Origin: Streptomyces maremycinicus
GTDB taxonomy: Bacteria > Actinomycetota > Actinomycetes > Streptomycetales > Streptomycetaceae
Assembly (NCBI RefSeq): GCF_001184025.1
Contig: NZ_BBYG01000008.1
Coordinates: forward strand, 496,001-560,000
Direction: 5' to 3'
Length of the DNA stretch: 64,000 bases
Part shown: positions 1 through 8,553 of the stretch, piece by piece
Layout: every line of letters begins with the position of its first letter
Numbering within the stretch: the stretch's first letter is position 1
The notes under the pieces: model-generated
The model's database searches: none
What the model was told of the DNA's origin: nothing
Seen by the model: only the letters and a program-made list of their open reading frames with translations
Position numbers and translations under genes: made by a program

Positions 1-280
1 CCGGCGCGCCGCCGGTCCGTGCGGGCTCCGCCCGCGCCGCGCGGCGGGCGGAGGTGAGGTGGATATGTCGGTCACGTGCGCGAACGTAGCATCGAATTCC
101 ACGGGAATAACGGGTGTTGAAAAGGAGAGGGCGTGTCACACCCGTTCTTCATCTGTCATTTTCCGACCCGATCCGGATGTCACGTCGAATTCACCTGAGT
201 GTCGGCGACGCGACATGCGGAAGCGGATCCTGCTTTCTTAGGATCACTTGACTTTCCGCTGAGAATCCAGGTGCGCACAC
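1..280. promoter_or_regulatory. Upstream region of the first glycosyltransferase
   Basis: No convincing gene is visible here. The first 55 bases are GC-only and self-complementary. From about 85 to 265 the sequence is clearly richer in A and T than the coding DNA, which is usual for a Streptomyces promoter region. It precedes a GTG start at 281 with only a weak ribosome site. A 60-codon open frame at 59-241 lacks the expected GC third-position bias and is not called. Confidence 0.4.
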
Positions 281-1264
281 GTGGCCAACACACCGACCCT
301 GTCCGTCGTCGTCCCCTGTTACAACATCGAGTCGTATCTGCCCGAGACCGTGACCAGCCTGGTCAACAACGCCCGGGACGACTTCGAGTTCATCTTCGTC
401 GAGGACAGATCCACCAAGGACAGGACGTACGAAGCCCTTCTCGCCCTGACGGCGCGGCTCGGGAACAGCCGGGTGATCCGGCACGAGCGCAACGGCGGAC
501 TGGCGACCGCGCGCAACACCGGGATCGACGTCGCGGAAGGCCGCTACCTCACCTTCCTCGACGGTGACGACTGGCTGGCGCCGGGCTATCTGGCCCGGCT
601 GGTGGACGTCATCGAACGGTTCGACGTCGACTTCGTCCGCACCGACCACGTCCAGGTCACCGGCGTCGAGCGGGCCGTCCACCGGGCACCCGAGGGCCGC
701 CGCCACACCCCGCTCGACCCGCGCACCTCGATCCTCCCCGTCGACGACACCACCATGGTCGACTATCCGTACGCCTGGGCCGGCGTCTACCACCGCCGCC
801 TCCTGGACCGGGGCATGCTCCGCTTCCACGACGGGCTGCGCACCGCCGAGGACCGGCCGTGGATCTGGGACCTGCACCGCAGGGCCGAGTCCTACGTCGT
901 CGCCGGCCTGCACGGCGTCTTCTACCGCCGGGGCATCGCCAGTTCGCTCACCCAGATCGGCGATGTGCGCCAGTTGGACTTCTTCCGCTCCTTCGACCTC
1001 GTCCTCGCCGAGCTCGCCGACGATCCCGAGGCGGACCGGCTGCGCGCGAAGGCGCTGCGCAACTTCTGCGTGGTCATCGCCCACCAGCTGATCGACCGGC
1101 GCCGGTTCGAGCGCAGTGTGGCCGCGAAGCTGAGGCGGCTGGCCGCCGAGGCGCTGGGCGCGATGACCGAGGAGGAACTGAGCGAGGCCGTGGTGGGGAT
1201 GGGCGAGGAACGTGTCCATGTGCTGCGCCGGGTCCGCGGCGGTATGAAGGGTGTGGCGGCGTGA
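281..1264 (+). CDS. Family 2 glycosyltransferase, teichulosonic-type cell wall polymer cluster
   Basis: 327 residues from a GTG start. The GT-A fold is clear: residues 5-20 hold the nucleotide-binding strand (LSVVVPCYN), followed by ERNGGLATARNTG near residue 70 and the metal-binding FLDGDDW near residue 90. The C-terminal half carries PWIWDLHRRAE and SLTQIGDVRQLDF, which are shared almost word for word with the second glycosyltransferase at 5999-6994. It probably transfers a sugar in the cytoplasm during assembly of a cell-wall glycopolymer. It overlaps the next gene by GTGA, so the two are translationally coupled. The sugar donor cannot be deduced from the sequence. Confidence 0.9.
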   Translation: MANTPTLSVVVPCYNIESYLPETVTSLVNNARDDFEFIFVEDRSTKDRTYEALLALTARLGNSRVIRHERNGGLATARNTGIDVAEGRYLTFLDGDDWLAPGYLARLVDVIERFDVDFVRTDHVQVTGVERAVHRAPEGRRHTPLDPRTSILPVDDTTMVDYPYAWAGVYHRRLLDRGMLRFHDGLRTAEDRPWIWDLHRRAESYVVAGLHGVFYRRGIASSLTQIGDVRQLDFFRSFDLVLAELADDPEADRLRAKALRNFCVVIAHQLIDRRRFERSVAAKLRRLAAEALGAMTEEELSEAVVGMGEERVHVLRRVRGGMKGVAA

Positions 1265-2622
1265 TCCAGATATTCTGCTCGGCCACCCAGTACGCGGCCG
1301 CGACCGTCACCGCCGCGATCCGCGCCGGTCGGTTCGGCCCGCGCGAGGGCGTCCGCCGCATCCTCGTCGTCAGCAACACCGCCGCCGTGCCTGAGGTCGG
1401 CACCCCGCTGGACCGGATGGCCGGCTTCGAGAAGCTGCGCCCCGAGTTCGACCAGGTGCACTCCTGGAACGAGTTCATCTCCCCGCACCACCCGGCCGGC
1501 TGGTCGCCGCGCGCCCAGGACACCGGACTCTGGGAGAAGGCCGTACGCCTGGCCTGGGACCTGGGCGACGAACAGGTCGAGATCGCCTGCGAGTCCCTCC
1601 AGGCCAACCCCTCCCGCGCGATCGCCGACATCTTCGCGGACAGCCCGATCCACGTGTACGCGGACGGCCTGATGAGCTACGGCCCGACGCGCAACCGCAT
1701 CCCGCACGGCATGAGCAGCCGCATCACCCGCGTGCTCCACCTCGACCTGGTCCCCGGGCTGCGCCCGATGCTCCTGTCCGAGTACGGCGTCCGGTCCGAG
1801 GCCGTGCCCCGGGAGGCGATGGTCGACGTCCTCGCGCAGATCGGCGAGTCCGGCGCCGGCCTCCTCGCCGAGCGGCTCCCGGCCGACCACCGCGCCACCG
1901 CCGTGCTCCTCGGCCAGTACCTCTCGGCGATCGACCTGATCACCCAGGACGAGGAGGAGCGGCTGCACGTCCGCATGCTGCGGGCCGCCGCCCGCGCGGG
2001 CCACGAGGACGTGCTGTTCAAGCCCCACCCGAGCGCGCCCGCCGTCTACAGCGAGTCCCTGGAGGCGGCCGCCGGGGAACTCGGCGTACGGCTCACCGTG
2101 CTGAACGAGCCGATCCTCGCCGAGACGGTCTTCGCCTTCCTGAAGCCGAAGCTCGTCATCGGCTGCTTCTCCACGGCCCTGATGACCGCCGCCGCCTTCT
2201 ACGGCATCCCGGTCGCCCGGGTCGGCACGGAGCTCCTCCTGGAGCGCATCACACCGTACGAGAACAGCAACCGCGTCCCGCTCACCATCATCGACGTGGC
2301 ACTGCCCGACGCGGAGCACGCGGAACTCGGCGCCCCGCTCGAACTCGCGGGGGCGGCCGAGAGGCTGACGCCCCTGATCCGGGCCGTGGGGTACTGCATG
2401 CAGTCCCGCAAGTACCACGGCCTGCGCGCGGAGGCGGTCGGCTGGCTTGCCGCGCATCTCACCGAAGGGTCCCCGTACCAGCGCTACTTCAAGCGCCGCC
2501 GCCTCACGAGCCTCCGCCTCCCCGGCGGCGGCCCGATCCGAGCGGAAGCCCTCCGCCGCCACCCGACGGTACGCCGCGCGGTACGCCGCCTCCGCCGGAC
2601 GACCCGCCAACCGACCACATGA
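1261..2622 (+). CDS. Polysialyltransferase-like glycosyltransferase
   Basis: 453 residues starting at the GTG that overlaps the stop of the preceding gene. The protein resembles the alpha-2,8-polysialyltransferase family: it has the acidic-Gly motif in YADGLMSYGPTR (near residue 135) and the HP motif in FKPHPSAP (near residue 255), which in that family form the active site and bind the CMP-sugar. Later motifs GCFSTALMTAA and YENSNRVPLTI are shared with the paralogue at 4647-5999. The tail is very basic (Arg-rich, from about residue 410), consistent with membrane association. Inferred role: polymerising or capping an ulosonic-acid cell-wall polymer with CMP-Kdn or a relative. A repeat cluster follows the stop. 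Confidence 0.82.
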   Translation: MIQIFCSATQYAAATVTAAIRAGRFGPREGVRRILVVSNTAAVPEVGTPLDRMAGFEKLRPEFDQVHSWNEFISPHHPAGWSPRAQDTGLWEKAVRLAWDLGDEQVEIACESLQANPSRAIADIFADSPIHVYADGLMSYGPTRNRIPHGMSSRITRVLHLDLVPGLRPMLLSEYGVRSEAVPREAMVDVLAQIGESGAGLLAERLPADHRATAVLLGQYLSAIDLITQDEEERLHVRMLRAAARAGHEDVLFKPHPSAPAVYSESLEAAAGELGVRLTVLNEPILAETVFAFLKPKLVIGCFSTALMTAAAFYGIPVARVGTELLLERITPYENSNRVPLTIIDVALPDAEHAELGAPLELAGAAERLTPLIRAVGYCMQSRKYHGLRAEAVGWLAAHLTEGSPYQRYFKRRRLTSLRLPGGGPIRAEALRRHPTVRRAVRRLRRTTRQPTT

Positions 2623-2653
2623 CCGACTGAGCGAACAAACCGGGGGACCGGGA

Positions 2654-3179
2654 CCGACGGACGAGCGAGCACGCGCAACGTCCCGCTCAGGGACACGGGG
2701 CTCCGTCGAATTTGCGGCTCCGCCGCGCGGGCGCGACCAGCCACGACGGTGCCGCGGACGGCGTACCGCGGCACCGCCGACCCCCGCACCCGGCCGCCGG
2801 CCCGGACTCCGGACCACTCAAGCCCGCCGCACGGCAGGCGCCGAGTCAGCGGACGAGCGAGGACGCGCAGCGTCCCGCTCAGGGACACGGGGCTCCGTCG
2901 AATTTGCGGCTCCGCCGCGCGGGCGCGACCAGCCACGACGGCCCGGGGGACGGCAGGCGCCGAGTCAGCGGACGAGCGAGGACGCGCAGCGTCCAGCCCA
3001 GGGGCGCGGGGCTCCGTCGAATTTGCGGCTCCGCCGCGCGGGCGCGACCAGCCACGACGGTGCCGCGGACGGCGGACGGCGTACGGCGGACGGCGTATCG
3101 CGGCACCGCAGAACCCCGCACCCGGCCGCCGGCCCGGACTCCGGACCGCACCGGCCGCGGGCCCCGGACTCCGACCCGC
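2654..3179. repeat. Cluster of three copies of a Streptomyces-type intergenic repeat
   Basis: There is no gene in this 557-base gap between convergent genes. A core of about 55 bases that includes GCGGCTCCGCCGCG (a perfect hairpin) and GGGCGCGACCAGCCACGACGG occurs three times, ending near 2749, 2941 and 3060. The phrase GGACGAGCGAG, ahead of each core, starts at 2659, 2851 and 2970, giving spacings of 192 and 119. A second module, ending in GGCCCGGACTCCGGACC, occurs at about 2770-2816 and 3098-3149. The segment CTCAAGCCCGCCGCACGGC at 2818-2836 repeats the end of the acyltransferase gene at 3179-3197. Confidence 0.9.
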
Positions 3180-4328
3180 TCAAGCCCGCCGCACGGCGAG
3201 CGCACGCTTCAGCCGGGGCCCGACCGGCTTCTCCACGAACCGGTGGAGAAGCCAGGCGATCCCCAGCAGGGACAGAACCGTCGTACCGAACGTCAGGTAC
3301 GGGTTCAGCCCGAAGTCGCGGTACAGCACCCGGATGAAGAACCAGCCCAGGTGCTCGTGGATCAGGTAGAAGGGGTACGTCAGCGCCCCGGCCACCGTCA
3401 GCCAGCGCCAGTTCGCCCGGCTCGTCCAGCCCAGGGCCACCGCTCCGACGGCGACGAAGGCGACGAGGACGATCAGTTCGATGACGTACGGACTGCGGTG
3501 GAACTGGCCCTGCGGGCCGGGGTGCCACAGGGCCGTGACCGAGTAGCGCTGGCCGAGCAGGAAGCTGAAGCCGACGATGCCCCACAGCAGCAGGTCGTTG
3601 CCGAAGCGGTGGATCAGGTAGAAGGCCAGACCGCCGATGAAGTACGGGGCGTGGTCACGCATGACCAGCTCGTCGGTCAGCGGGTGGTCGGCGACCCGGG
3701 CGAAGACGCCGGCCAGCGTCCACAGGACGCAGAACATGACGACCCGGCGGTAGGTGACGCCCCGCCAGACCACGAACAGCGCGAACAGGGCGTAGAAACG
3801 CACCTCCACCCAGAGCGTCCAGTCCACCCCCAGCACCCGGGGCACTCCCATCGGCTGCTGGAGCATGGTGAGGTTGGTGAGGATCTCGTCCGAGCGCAGC
3901 GGCCCGGACACCACCGGAAGGATCACACCGGCCGCGGTGACCAGGACGATCGCGGCCCAGTACGCCGGGTACAGCCGTGCGACCCGGGAGCGGAAGAAGT
4001 CCCCGGTGCTCCGGCCCCAGCTGCTCATGCAGATCACGAACCCGCTGATCAGGAAGAAGAACTGCACGCCCAGGCTGCCGTAGGTGGCGAACTGCGACAG
4101 CGTCGGGAACTTCTCGCCGGGGGACTGGTGCCAGGACTGCGCGACCTCGCCGTTCTTGCCGGCGTAGTGGTAGAAGCAGACCATCAGGGCCGCCAGCAGC
4201 CGCAGTCCGTCCAGGGCACGCAGCCGGCTCTCCGCCCGGGGCCGGACCGGAGCCCGTTCGGGGACGAGCATGTTCAGCCGGAGTGCTGGGGTCGGGGCCG
4301 GTGCCGCCGCCTGGTCAGCCGCGCTCAT
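3180..4328 (-). CDS. Acyltransferase family 3 membrane protein (OafA/YrhL type)
   Basis: 382 residues if the ATG at 4328 is used. That start is preceded by GGAAGG at a good distance, while the ATG at 4352 and GTG at 4388 upstream have no ribosome site. Soon after the basic N-terminus comes RLRALDGLRLLAALMV with FYHYAG, the conserved Arg and His of the family in the first membrane helix. About ten hydrophobic segments follow, and the C-terminus is basic. Such enzymes move acetyl or other acyl groups across the membrane onto extracytoplasmic sugars. Its place between two duplicated glycosyltransferase pairs suggests it decorates the same cell-wall polymer. The stop lies inside a DNA repeat cluster. 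Confidence 0.88.
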   Translation of the reverse strand: MSAADQAAAPAPTPALRLNMLVPERAPVRPRAESRLRALDGLRLLAALMVCFYHYAGKNGEVAQSWHQSPGEKFPTLSQFATYGSLGVQFFFLISGFVICMSSWGRSTGDFFRSRVARLYPAYWAAIVLVTAAGVILPVVSGPLRSDEILTNLTMLQQPMGVPRVLGVDWTLWVEVRFYALFALFVVWRGVTYRRVVMFCVLWTLAGVFARVADHPLTDELVMRDHAPYFIGGLAFYLIHRFGNDLLLWGIVGFSFLLGQRYSVTALWHPGPQGQFHRSPYVIELIVLVAFVAVGAVALGWTSRANWRWLTVAGALTYPFYLIHEHLGWFFIRVLYRDFGLNPYLTFGTTVLSLLGIAWLLHRFVEKPVGPRLKRALAVRRA

Positions 4329-4528
4329 CCTGGGACCTTCCGTGGGAGTCATGAGAGGTGTTCCGTCGTGCGTGACGGTCACGGTCACGGCCGTGGCCGT
4401 AGTCGTGGCCGTTGTCTCGACGACGGAACGCTATGCATCTCCGACAAGTCGGGGATGAGTGACGGCTGACTCACCGGCGGCGCATGAATGACGATCGGAT
4501 GAACAGCTGTCCCGGTATGTCTCGTTTC

Positions 4529-4664
4529 CCCTCGCCGGCCACCCCTCGCCGGCCACCCCTCGCCGGCCACCCCTCGCGGCCACCCCTCGCGGCCACCCCT
4601 CGCCGGCCACCCCTCGCGGCCACCCCTCGCGGCCACCCTTCGCCGGCTACCGCTTGCCGCCCAC
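4529..4664. repeat. Minisatellite of 13-14 bp units beyond a gene end
   Basis: Eight clean units alternate between CCCTCGCCGGCCAC (14 bases) and CCCTCGCGGCCAC (13 bases), from 4529 to 4636. A slightly altered ninth unit (4637-4650) contains the stop codon of the neighbouring minus-strand gene, and a tenth, more diverged unit (4651-4664) codes for its last residues. There are no spacers. The remainder of the gap, 4329-4528, holds the acyltransferase promoter region and an alternating GTGACGGTCACGG stretch at about 4373-4402. Confidence 0.93.
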
Positions 4665-5999
4665 CCGCTTCAGGGCCCGTGCCCGCCGCGCCAGGCGGCG
4701 GACGGTCGCGTTGCGCGGGATGAAGGCCAGCTGCCCCGGGACGGCGCCGGGGAGGGCCAGTGCCGCCAGGCGCCGACGCTTGAAGTAGCGCCAGGTGTGC
4801 GGGTCGAGGTGGGTGGAGAGGTAGCGCTCCGCATCGCCCTGGAGTCCCGGATAGATCTTGGGCTGCATGGCGAAGCCGACGGCCTTGAGGAGCGCGGCCA
4901 GTTCGTCCACCCGCTCCGCCGAGGGCATCGCCCAGGACTCCACCGCCGACCGGTCCGCCAGGTCCGGCAGCAGCGCGTCGACGATGGTGAGCGGCACCCG
5001 GTTGCTGTTCTGGTACGGCGCGAGTCTGGCCAGCACGGTGTCGGTGCCGACCCGCGCGACCGGGAGGCCGTAGAGACCGGCGGCGGTGAGCAGCGCGGTG
5101 GAGAAACAGCCGACGACGAGCGCGGGCCGAAGCCGCTGGTAGACCACCTCCGCGAGGACGGGCCTTTCGAGCAGGGCGAGTTCGGCGCCGAGCTTCCTCG
5201 CCTCGTCCTCCAGCAGCCGTGTCCAGCGGACGGGGGCGGTGGGGTGCGGCTTGAAGACGAGTGTGCGGTGCCCGAGCGCCACGGCGCCGCGCACCATGCC
5301 CAGATGCAGTTCCTCCTCCTCGGCGTCCCCGAGGATGCCGAGCGCCGAGAGGTACTGCCCCAGCAGCAGCGCCGGACGCTCCTCGGGCTCGGGCGACCCC
5401 GCCTCGTCCTCGGCGAGTTCGCCGAGCACCTTCAGGAACGCCTCGGACGGCACCAGCACCGGCGGTACGCCGAACTCGGTGAGCAGCAGAGGGGTGAGGC
5501 CCGGCACCAGATCGAGGTGCAGCAGCCGGCCGACCCGGGTGCCGACCAGCGGGTCGATCTTGTCGCGGGTGGGTCCGTAGCTCATCAGGCCGTCGGCGTA
5601 GGCGTCGACGGGCGCGCCGGTGAACAGCTGGCACAGCGCGAGCGCCGGATTCACCTGGATGGACTCCACGGCCAGGTGGACCTCGTCGTCACCGAGGTTC
5701 CACAGCAGCCGTACGTACCGTTCCCACAGCGGGATGTCGTCCCCGCGGGGGCCCCAGCCGCCGGGGTGGAAGGGGGCGATGGTGCCGTTCCAGGACAGCA
5801 CCTCGTCGAAGCGCTCACGGATCCGGTCGAAGCCCGGCATGGCGTCGACGGACGGCGTGATCTCCGGATTGACCGCGTTGTTGGTGACGAGCAGCAGTCG
5901 GCGGTCGGTCGGTTCGAAGAGCCCGGCGTCGAGGGCCGCGGCCAGGGTCGCGGCGCCGTAGAGGGTCGAGACGCAGAAGATCCGGGTCGTGCGGGGCAT
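4647..5999 (-). CDS. Second polysialyltransferase-like glycosyltransferase
   Basis: 450 residues; the ATG at 5999 overlaps the stop of the upstream glycosyltransferase (ATGA). It is a clear paralogue of the protein at 1261-2622, with the same order of motifs: YADGLMSYGPTR near residue 130, LLGQYLSAL, the HP motif in FKPHPTAP near residue 250, GCFSTALLTAA and YQNSNRVPLTIVD. The C-terminus is basic and ends within a DNA minisatellite. Family knowledge suggests transfer of CMP-activated ulosonic acid. Having two such enzymes in one cluster suggests two linkages or two acceptors, which is inference. It is co-transcribed with the glycosyltransferase at 5999-6994. Confidence 0.82.
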   Translation of the reverse strand: MPRTTRIFCVSTLYGAATLAAALDAGLFEPTDRRLLLVTNNAVNPEITPSVDAMPGFDRIRERFDEVLSWNGTIAPFHPGGWGPRGDDIPLWERYVRLLWNLGDDEVHLAVESIQVNPALALCQLFTGAPVDAYADGLMSYGPTRDKIDPLVGTRVGRLLHLDLVPGLTPLLLTEFGVPPVLVPSEAFLKVLGELAEDEAGSPEPEERPALLLGQYLSALGILGDAEEEELHLGMVRGAVALGHRTLVFKPHPTAPVRWTRLLEDEARKLGAELALLERPVLAEVVYQRLRPALVVGCFSTALLTAAGLYGLPVARVGTDTVLARLAPYQNSNRVPLTIVDALLPDLADRSAVESWAMPSAERVDELAALLKAVGFAMQPKIYPGLQGDAERYLSTHLDPHTWRYFKRRRLAALALPGAVPGQLAFIPRNATVRRLARRARALKRVGGKR

Positions 6000-6994
6000 C
6001 AGACGGCCACCGTCCGAGCCGCCGCCGTCCGAGCCGCCACCGGCCTGCGCCGTACCCGCCGCAGCGCACCCGCCCGCTGTACGTCCATCGAGTCCATGAC
6101 CTCCGTGAGCACGTCCTGCGGCATCCGCTTCAGGGCGGCGGCGCACAGGGAGCGCAGTTGCCGTGCCACTCCGGGTTCGAACCTCTCGATCGAGCCGAGG
6201 TGGTGGGACATGATCGCGCAGTAGGTGCGCACCGCCTTGGGCAGCAGCCTGTCGCCCTCGGGGTCCCGCGCCGTCTCCTCGATCACCTGGTCGAACGCGC
6301 GGATGAAGTCCAGTTGCCGCACATCGCCGATCTGGGTGAGGGAAGAGGCCACCCCGCGCCGGTAGTAGACGCCCAGCAGCCCCACCACGGCGAAGGTGTC
6401 CGCCTCCCGGTGGAGCTTCCAGATCCAGGGCCGGTCCTCGGCCGTCCGCAGTCCGTCGGTGAAGTGCAGCAGCCCGCGGTCGACGAGGCGGCGGTGGTAG
6501 ATGCCGGCCCAGGCGTAGGCGTAGTCCACCGAGGTGGACCGGTCGGCGGGCAGGATCCCCTCCCGCGGGTTCAGCACCGTCCCGCGCCGGCCGTGCGGTA
6601 CCCGGTGGATGCTCCGGGCCCGCGCGGTGCACTGCACGTGGTCGGTGCGGACGAAGTCGCAGCCCAGTTCCTCGATGGCGGCGAGGAGCCGCGGGAAGTA
6701 TCCGGGCGCCAGCCAGTCGTCGCCGTCCAGGAAAGTCAGATAATCGCCGCGCGCCTTGTCGATGCCGGTGTTTCTGGCGGTCGCCAGCCCTCCGTTCTTT
6801 TCGTGTCTGACCAACACCGCGCCCGGCAGTTCTCGTGCCGCACGCGCGAGGATGTCCGAGGTCGCGTCGGTCGAACAGTCGTCGACCAGAATGAACTCGA
6901 AATCGTCGCGTGCGTTCGAACGCAGACTCGTCAGGGTGTCGGGCGCGTATTGCTGAACGTTGTAGAACGGCACGATCACGGAAAGCTTGGGCAC
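5999..6994 (-). CDS. Second family 2 glycosyltransferase of the cell wall polymer cluster
   Basis: 331 residues from a GTG at 6994, with AAGG about nine bases upstream. GT-A motifs: LSVIVPFYNV at the N-terminus, VDDCSTD near residue 40, EKNGGLATARNTG near 70 and FLDGDDWLAPGY near 90. It is paralogous to the gene at 281-1264 and keeps the same C-terminal SLTQIGDVRQLDF block. The 5' third (about 6700-6990) uses noticeably more A- and T-ending codons than the rest. An Ala/Thr/Arg-rich tail ends the protein. It is coupled to the downstream polysialyltransferase-like gene and divergent from the gene at 7193. Confidence 0.9.
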   Translation of the reverse strand: MPKLSVIVPFYNVQQYAPDTLTSLRSNARDDFEFILVDDCSTDATSDILARAARELPGAVLVRHEKNGGLATARNTGIDKARGDYLTFLDGDDWLAPGYFPRLLAAIEELGCDFVRTDHVQCTARARSIHRVPHGRRGTVLNPREGILPADRSTSVDYAYAWAGIYHRRLVDRGLLHFTDGLRTAEDRPWIWKLHREADTFAVVGLLGVYYRRGVASSLTQIGDVRQLDFIRAFDQVIEETARDPEGDRLLPKAVRTYCAIMSHHLGSIERFEPGVARQLRSLCAAALKRMPQDVLTEVMDSMDVQRAGALRRVRRRPVAARTAAARTVAV

Positions 6995-7192
6995 CTGCGA
7001 AACCTTAGAAGGGCCCCCGGCGGCAAAAATTGCCGGTGCGGATACGGGGGGTGAACTCGATGTGGCGGAATGGTGCACCCACCGCGCATTCGCCTGATGG
7101 CCGGGCCAGTTCGGCGTTCGGTGGCGCGCTGTTAACTTCTCGTTGAGTCGAGGTTGGGTAAAGCAGGGGAATTGCTTTCTAGCGTCTAGCCC
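6995..7192. promoter_or_regulatory. Divergent promoter region between polymer genes
   Basis: A 198-base AT-enriched gap separates divergent transcription units. On the plus strand TTGAGT (7144) and a TAGCGT-like -10 element about 11 bases before the GTG at 7193 can be read. Since no Shine-Dalgarno sequence precedes that GTG, a leaderless or nearly leaderless transcript is possible. Confidence 0.4.
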
Positions 7193-8533
7193 GTGCCAGC
7201 AAGTACTGCCAACCCCCCACGGATCGCCGTCCTCGCGGACTCCGACACCCGGTGGAAATGGGGTGCCCTGACCGCGACGCGGATCGCGCCCTCCATGGAA
7301 GCCGGATCCGGGAGCGGGGCGCAAGTCGCCCCCGTCCTGGACGGATTCCTGCTGCGCGGCCGGGCCACCCCCACCCCCCGCCAGTTGGCCGAGGTCGGCG
7401 TCCACGCCGACTCGCTGAGCGAGGTCACCGCCCTCGAGTTCCTGCGCGCCATGACGCGGACGTCGTACGACATCCTCGTGCTCGCGCTGGTCGGCGGCGG
7501 CGTCCAGGCCATCCTGCACGGCCTGAAGCGGATCTGGGAGGGACAGGGCGAACGCCCCGTCGTCGTCACCGGCTATGTCGGCGTCGTCTACGAGAAGCTC
7601 GCCGACGGCCTGCTGCTGCGGCACGGCGCCGACCTCGTCCTCGCCAACTCCCGTCAGGACGCGGAGCGTTTCCGCGCCGTGTACGAGGGCGTGGGCGCCG
7701 ACGCCGCGTCGGTGACCGAAGTGGCCCTGCCGTTCCTGGGCGGTGCCCCGTACACCGGTGAACACGACCCCTACACGGTCGTCTTCGCCGCGCAGCCCTC
7801 CGTACCGGAGAGCCGCAGGGACCGTGCCTACCTGCTCGACCGGCTGGTGCGGCATGCGCGGCTGCACCCCGAGCGGGAGGTGCTGCTGAAGCTCCGCTCC
7901 AAGCCGGGCGAGCACACCACCCACATCGAGGAACTGCCCTACCAGAAGCTGGTGCAGAAGCTCGATCCGCCGGCCAACTTCCGCCTGGTGTACGGGAACA
8001 TGGGCGAGGTCCTCGACCGCACCGACCTCATGGTCACGGTCAGTTCGACGGCCGCCCTGGAGTCCCTGCACCGCCGGGTCCCCACGGTCGTCCTCACCGA
8101 CCTCGGGGTGCGCGAGGCACTCGGCAACCACCACTTCGTCGGCTCCGGCTGCCTCGCCTCCTGGGACCAGCTCGACGCCGGGCACCGGCCCGCCCCCGAC
8201 GAGGGGTGGGTGGCCCGCCAGGGCGTCGCGGTGGACGGCTCGTACGCGACGGCCTTCGACGCGGCACGTCAGCGGATCGGCGAACTGCTCGGCGGTCCCG
8301 GCGGCCGTCCGCCCCTCACCCCCTACTACACACCCGCCACCGCGCCCGGCTATCTGCCCGGCATCCTCGCCCGCCACCACCTCGGCCCCGACGGCAGCCC
8401 GCTGCCCGGCGCGCCGGCCACCGACCGCGAGCCGGGCCCGGTCCGGCAGATCGTGCGCCGGGCGGCGCGCGGCGCCTACCGGCACGGCGTGCAGCGGGTG
8501 GCCCCGGTCATCCGGCGGATGGGGGAGCTGTGA
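7193..8533 (+). CDS. DUF6716-type putative glycosyltransferase
   Basis: 446 residues from GTG. The N-terminal part begins with IAVLADSDTRWKWG, a strand-loop typical of the first Rossmann domain of GT-B-like proteins in Streptomyces wall-polymer clusters. The second half has a CDP-glycerol/polysialyltransferase-like block, including LLKLRSKPGE, TVSSTAALESLHRRVP (the Ser-Ser/Thr motif that contacts the nucleotide in related folds) and a Gly-Ser-Gly turn. The tail is Arg-rich. I recognise the family rather than the reaction. The context, directly upstream of neuA and neuB with 20 bases to the next start, makes it a likely transferase for the same polymer. Confidence 0.75.
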   Translation: MPASTANPPRIAVLADSDTRWKWGALTATRIAPSMEAGSGSGAQVAPVLDGFLLRGRATPTPRQLAEVGVHADSLSEVTALEFLRAMTRTSYDILVLALVGGGVQAILHGLKRIWEGQGERPVVVTGYVGVVYEKLADGLLLRHGADLVLANSRQDAERFRAVYEGVGADAASVTEVALPFLGGAPYTGEHDPYTVVFAAQPSVPESRRDRAYLLDRLVRHARLHPEREVLLKLRSKPGEHTTHIEELPYQKLVQKLDPPANFRLVYGNMGEVLDRTDLMVTVSSTAALESLHRRVPTVVLTDLGVREALGNHHFVGSGCLASWDQLDAGHRPAPDEGWVARQGVAVDGSYATAFDAARQRIGELLGGPGGRPPLTPYYTPATAPGYLPGILARHHLGPDGSPLPGAPATDREPGPVRQIVRRAARGAYRHGVQRVAPVIRRMGEL

Positions 8534-8553
8534 CCCGTCAAGGAGACGAACCC

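Noticed and set aside
59..241. A 60-codon plus-strand frame before the first glycosyltransferase
   Set aside because: Third codon positions lack G/C bias, there is no ribosome site, and the sequence looks like promoter DNA.
922..2817. A 631-codon minus-strand frame opposite the first polymer genes
   Set aside because: The plus-strand proteins have clear family motifs; the minus frame has none and runs through the repeat cluster.
4529..4664. CRISPR array
   Set aside because: The units are only 13-14 bases, contiguous, without unique spacers, and no cas genes are present. The same holds for 27641-27719 and 62035-62130.
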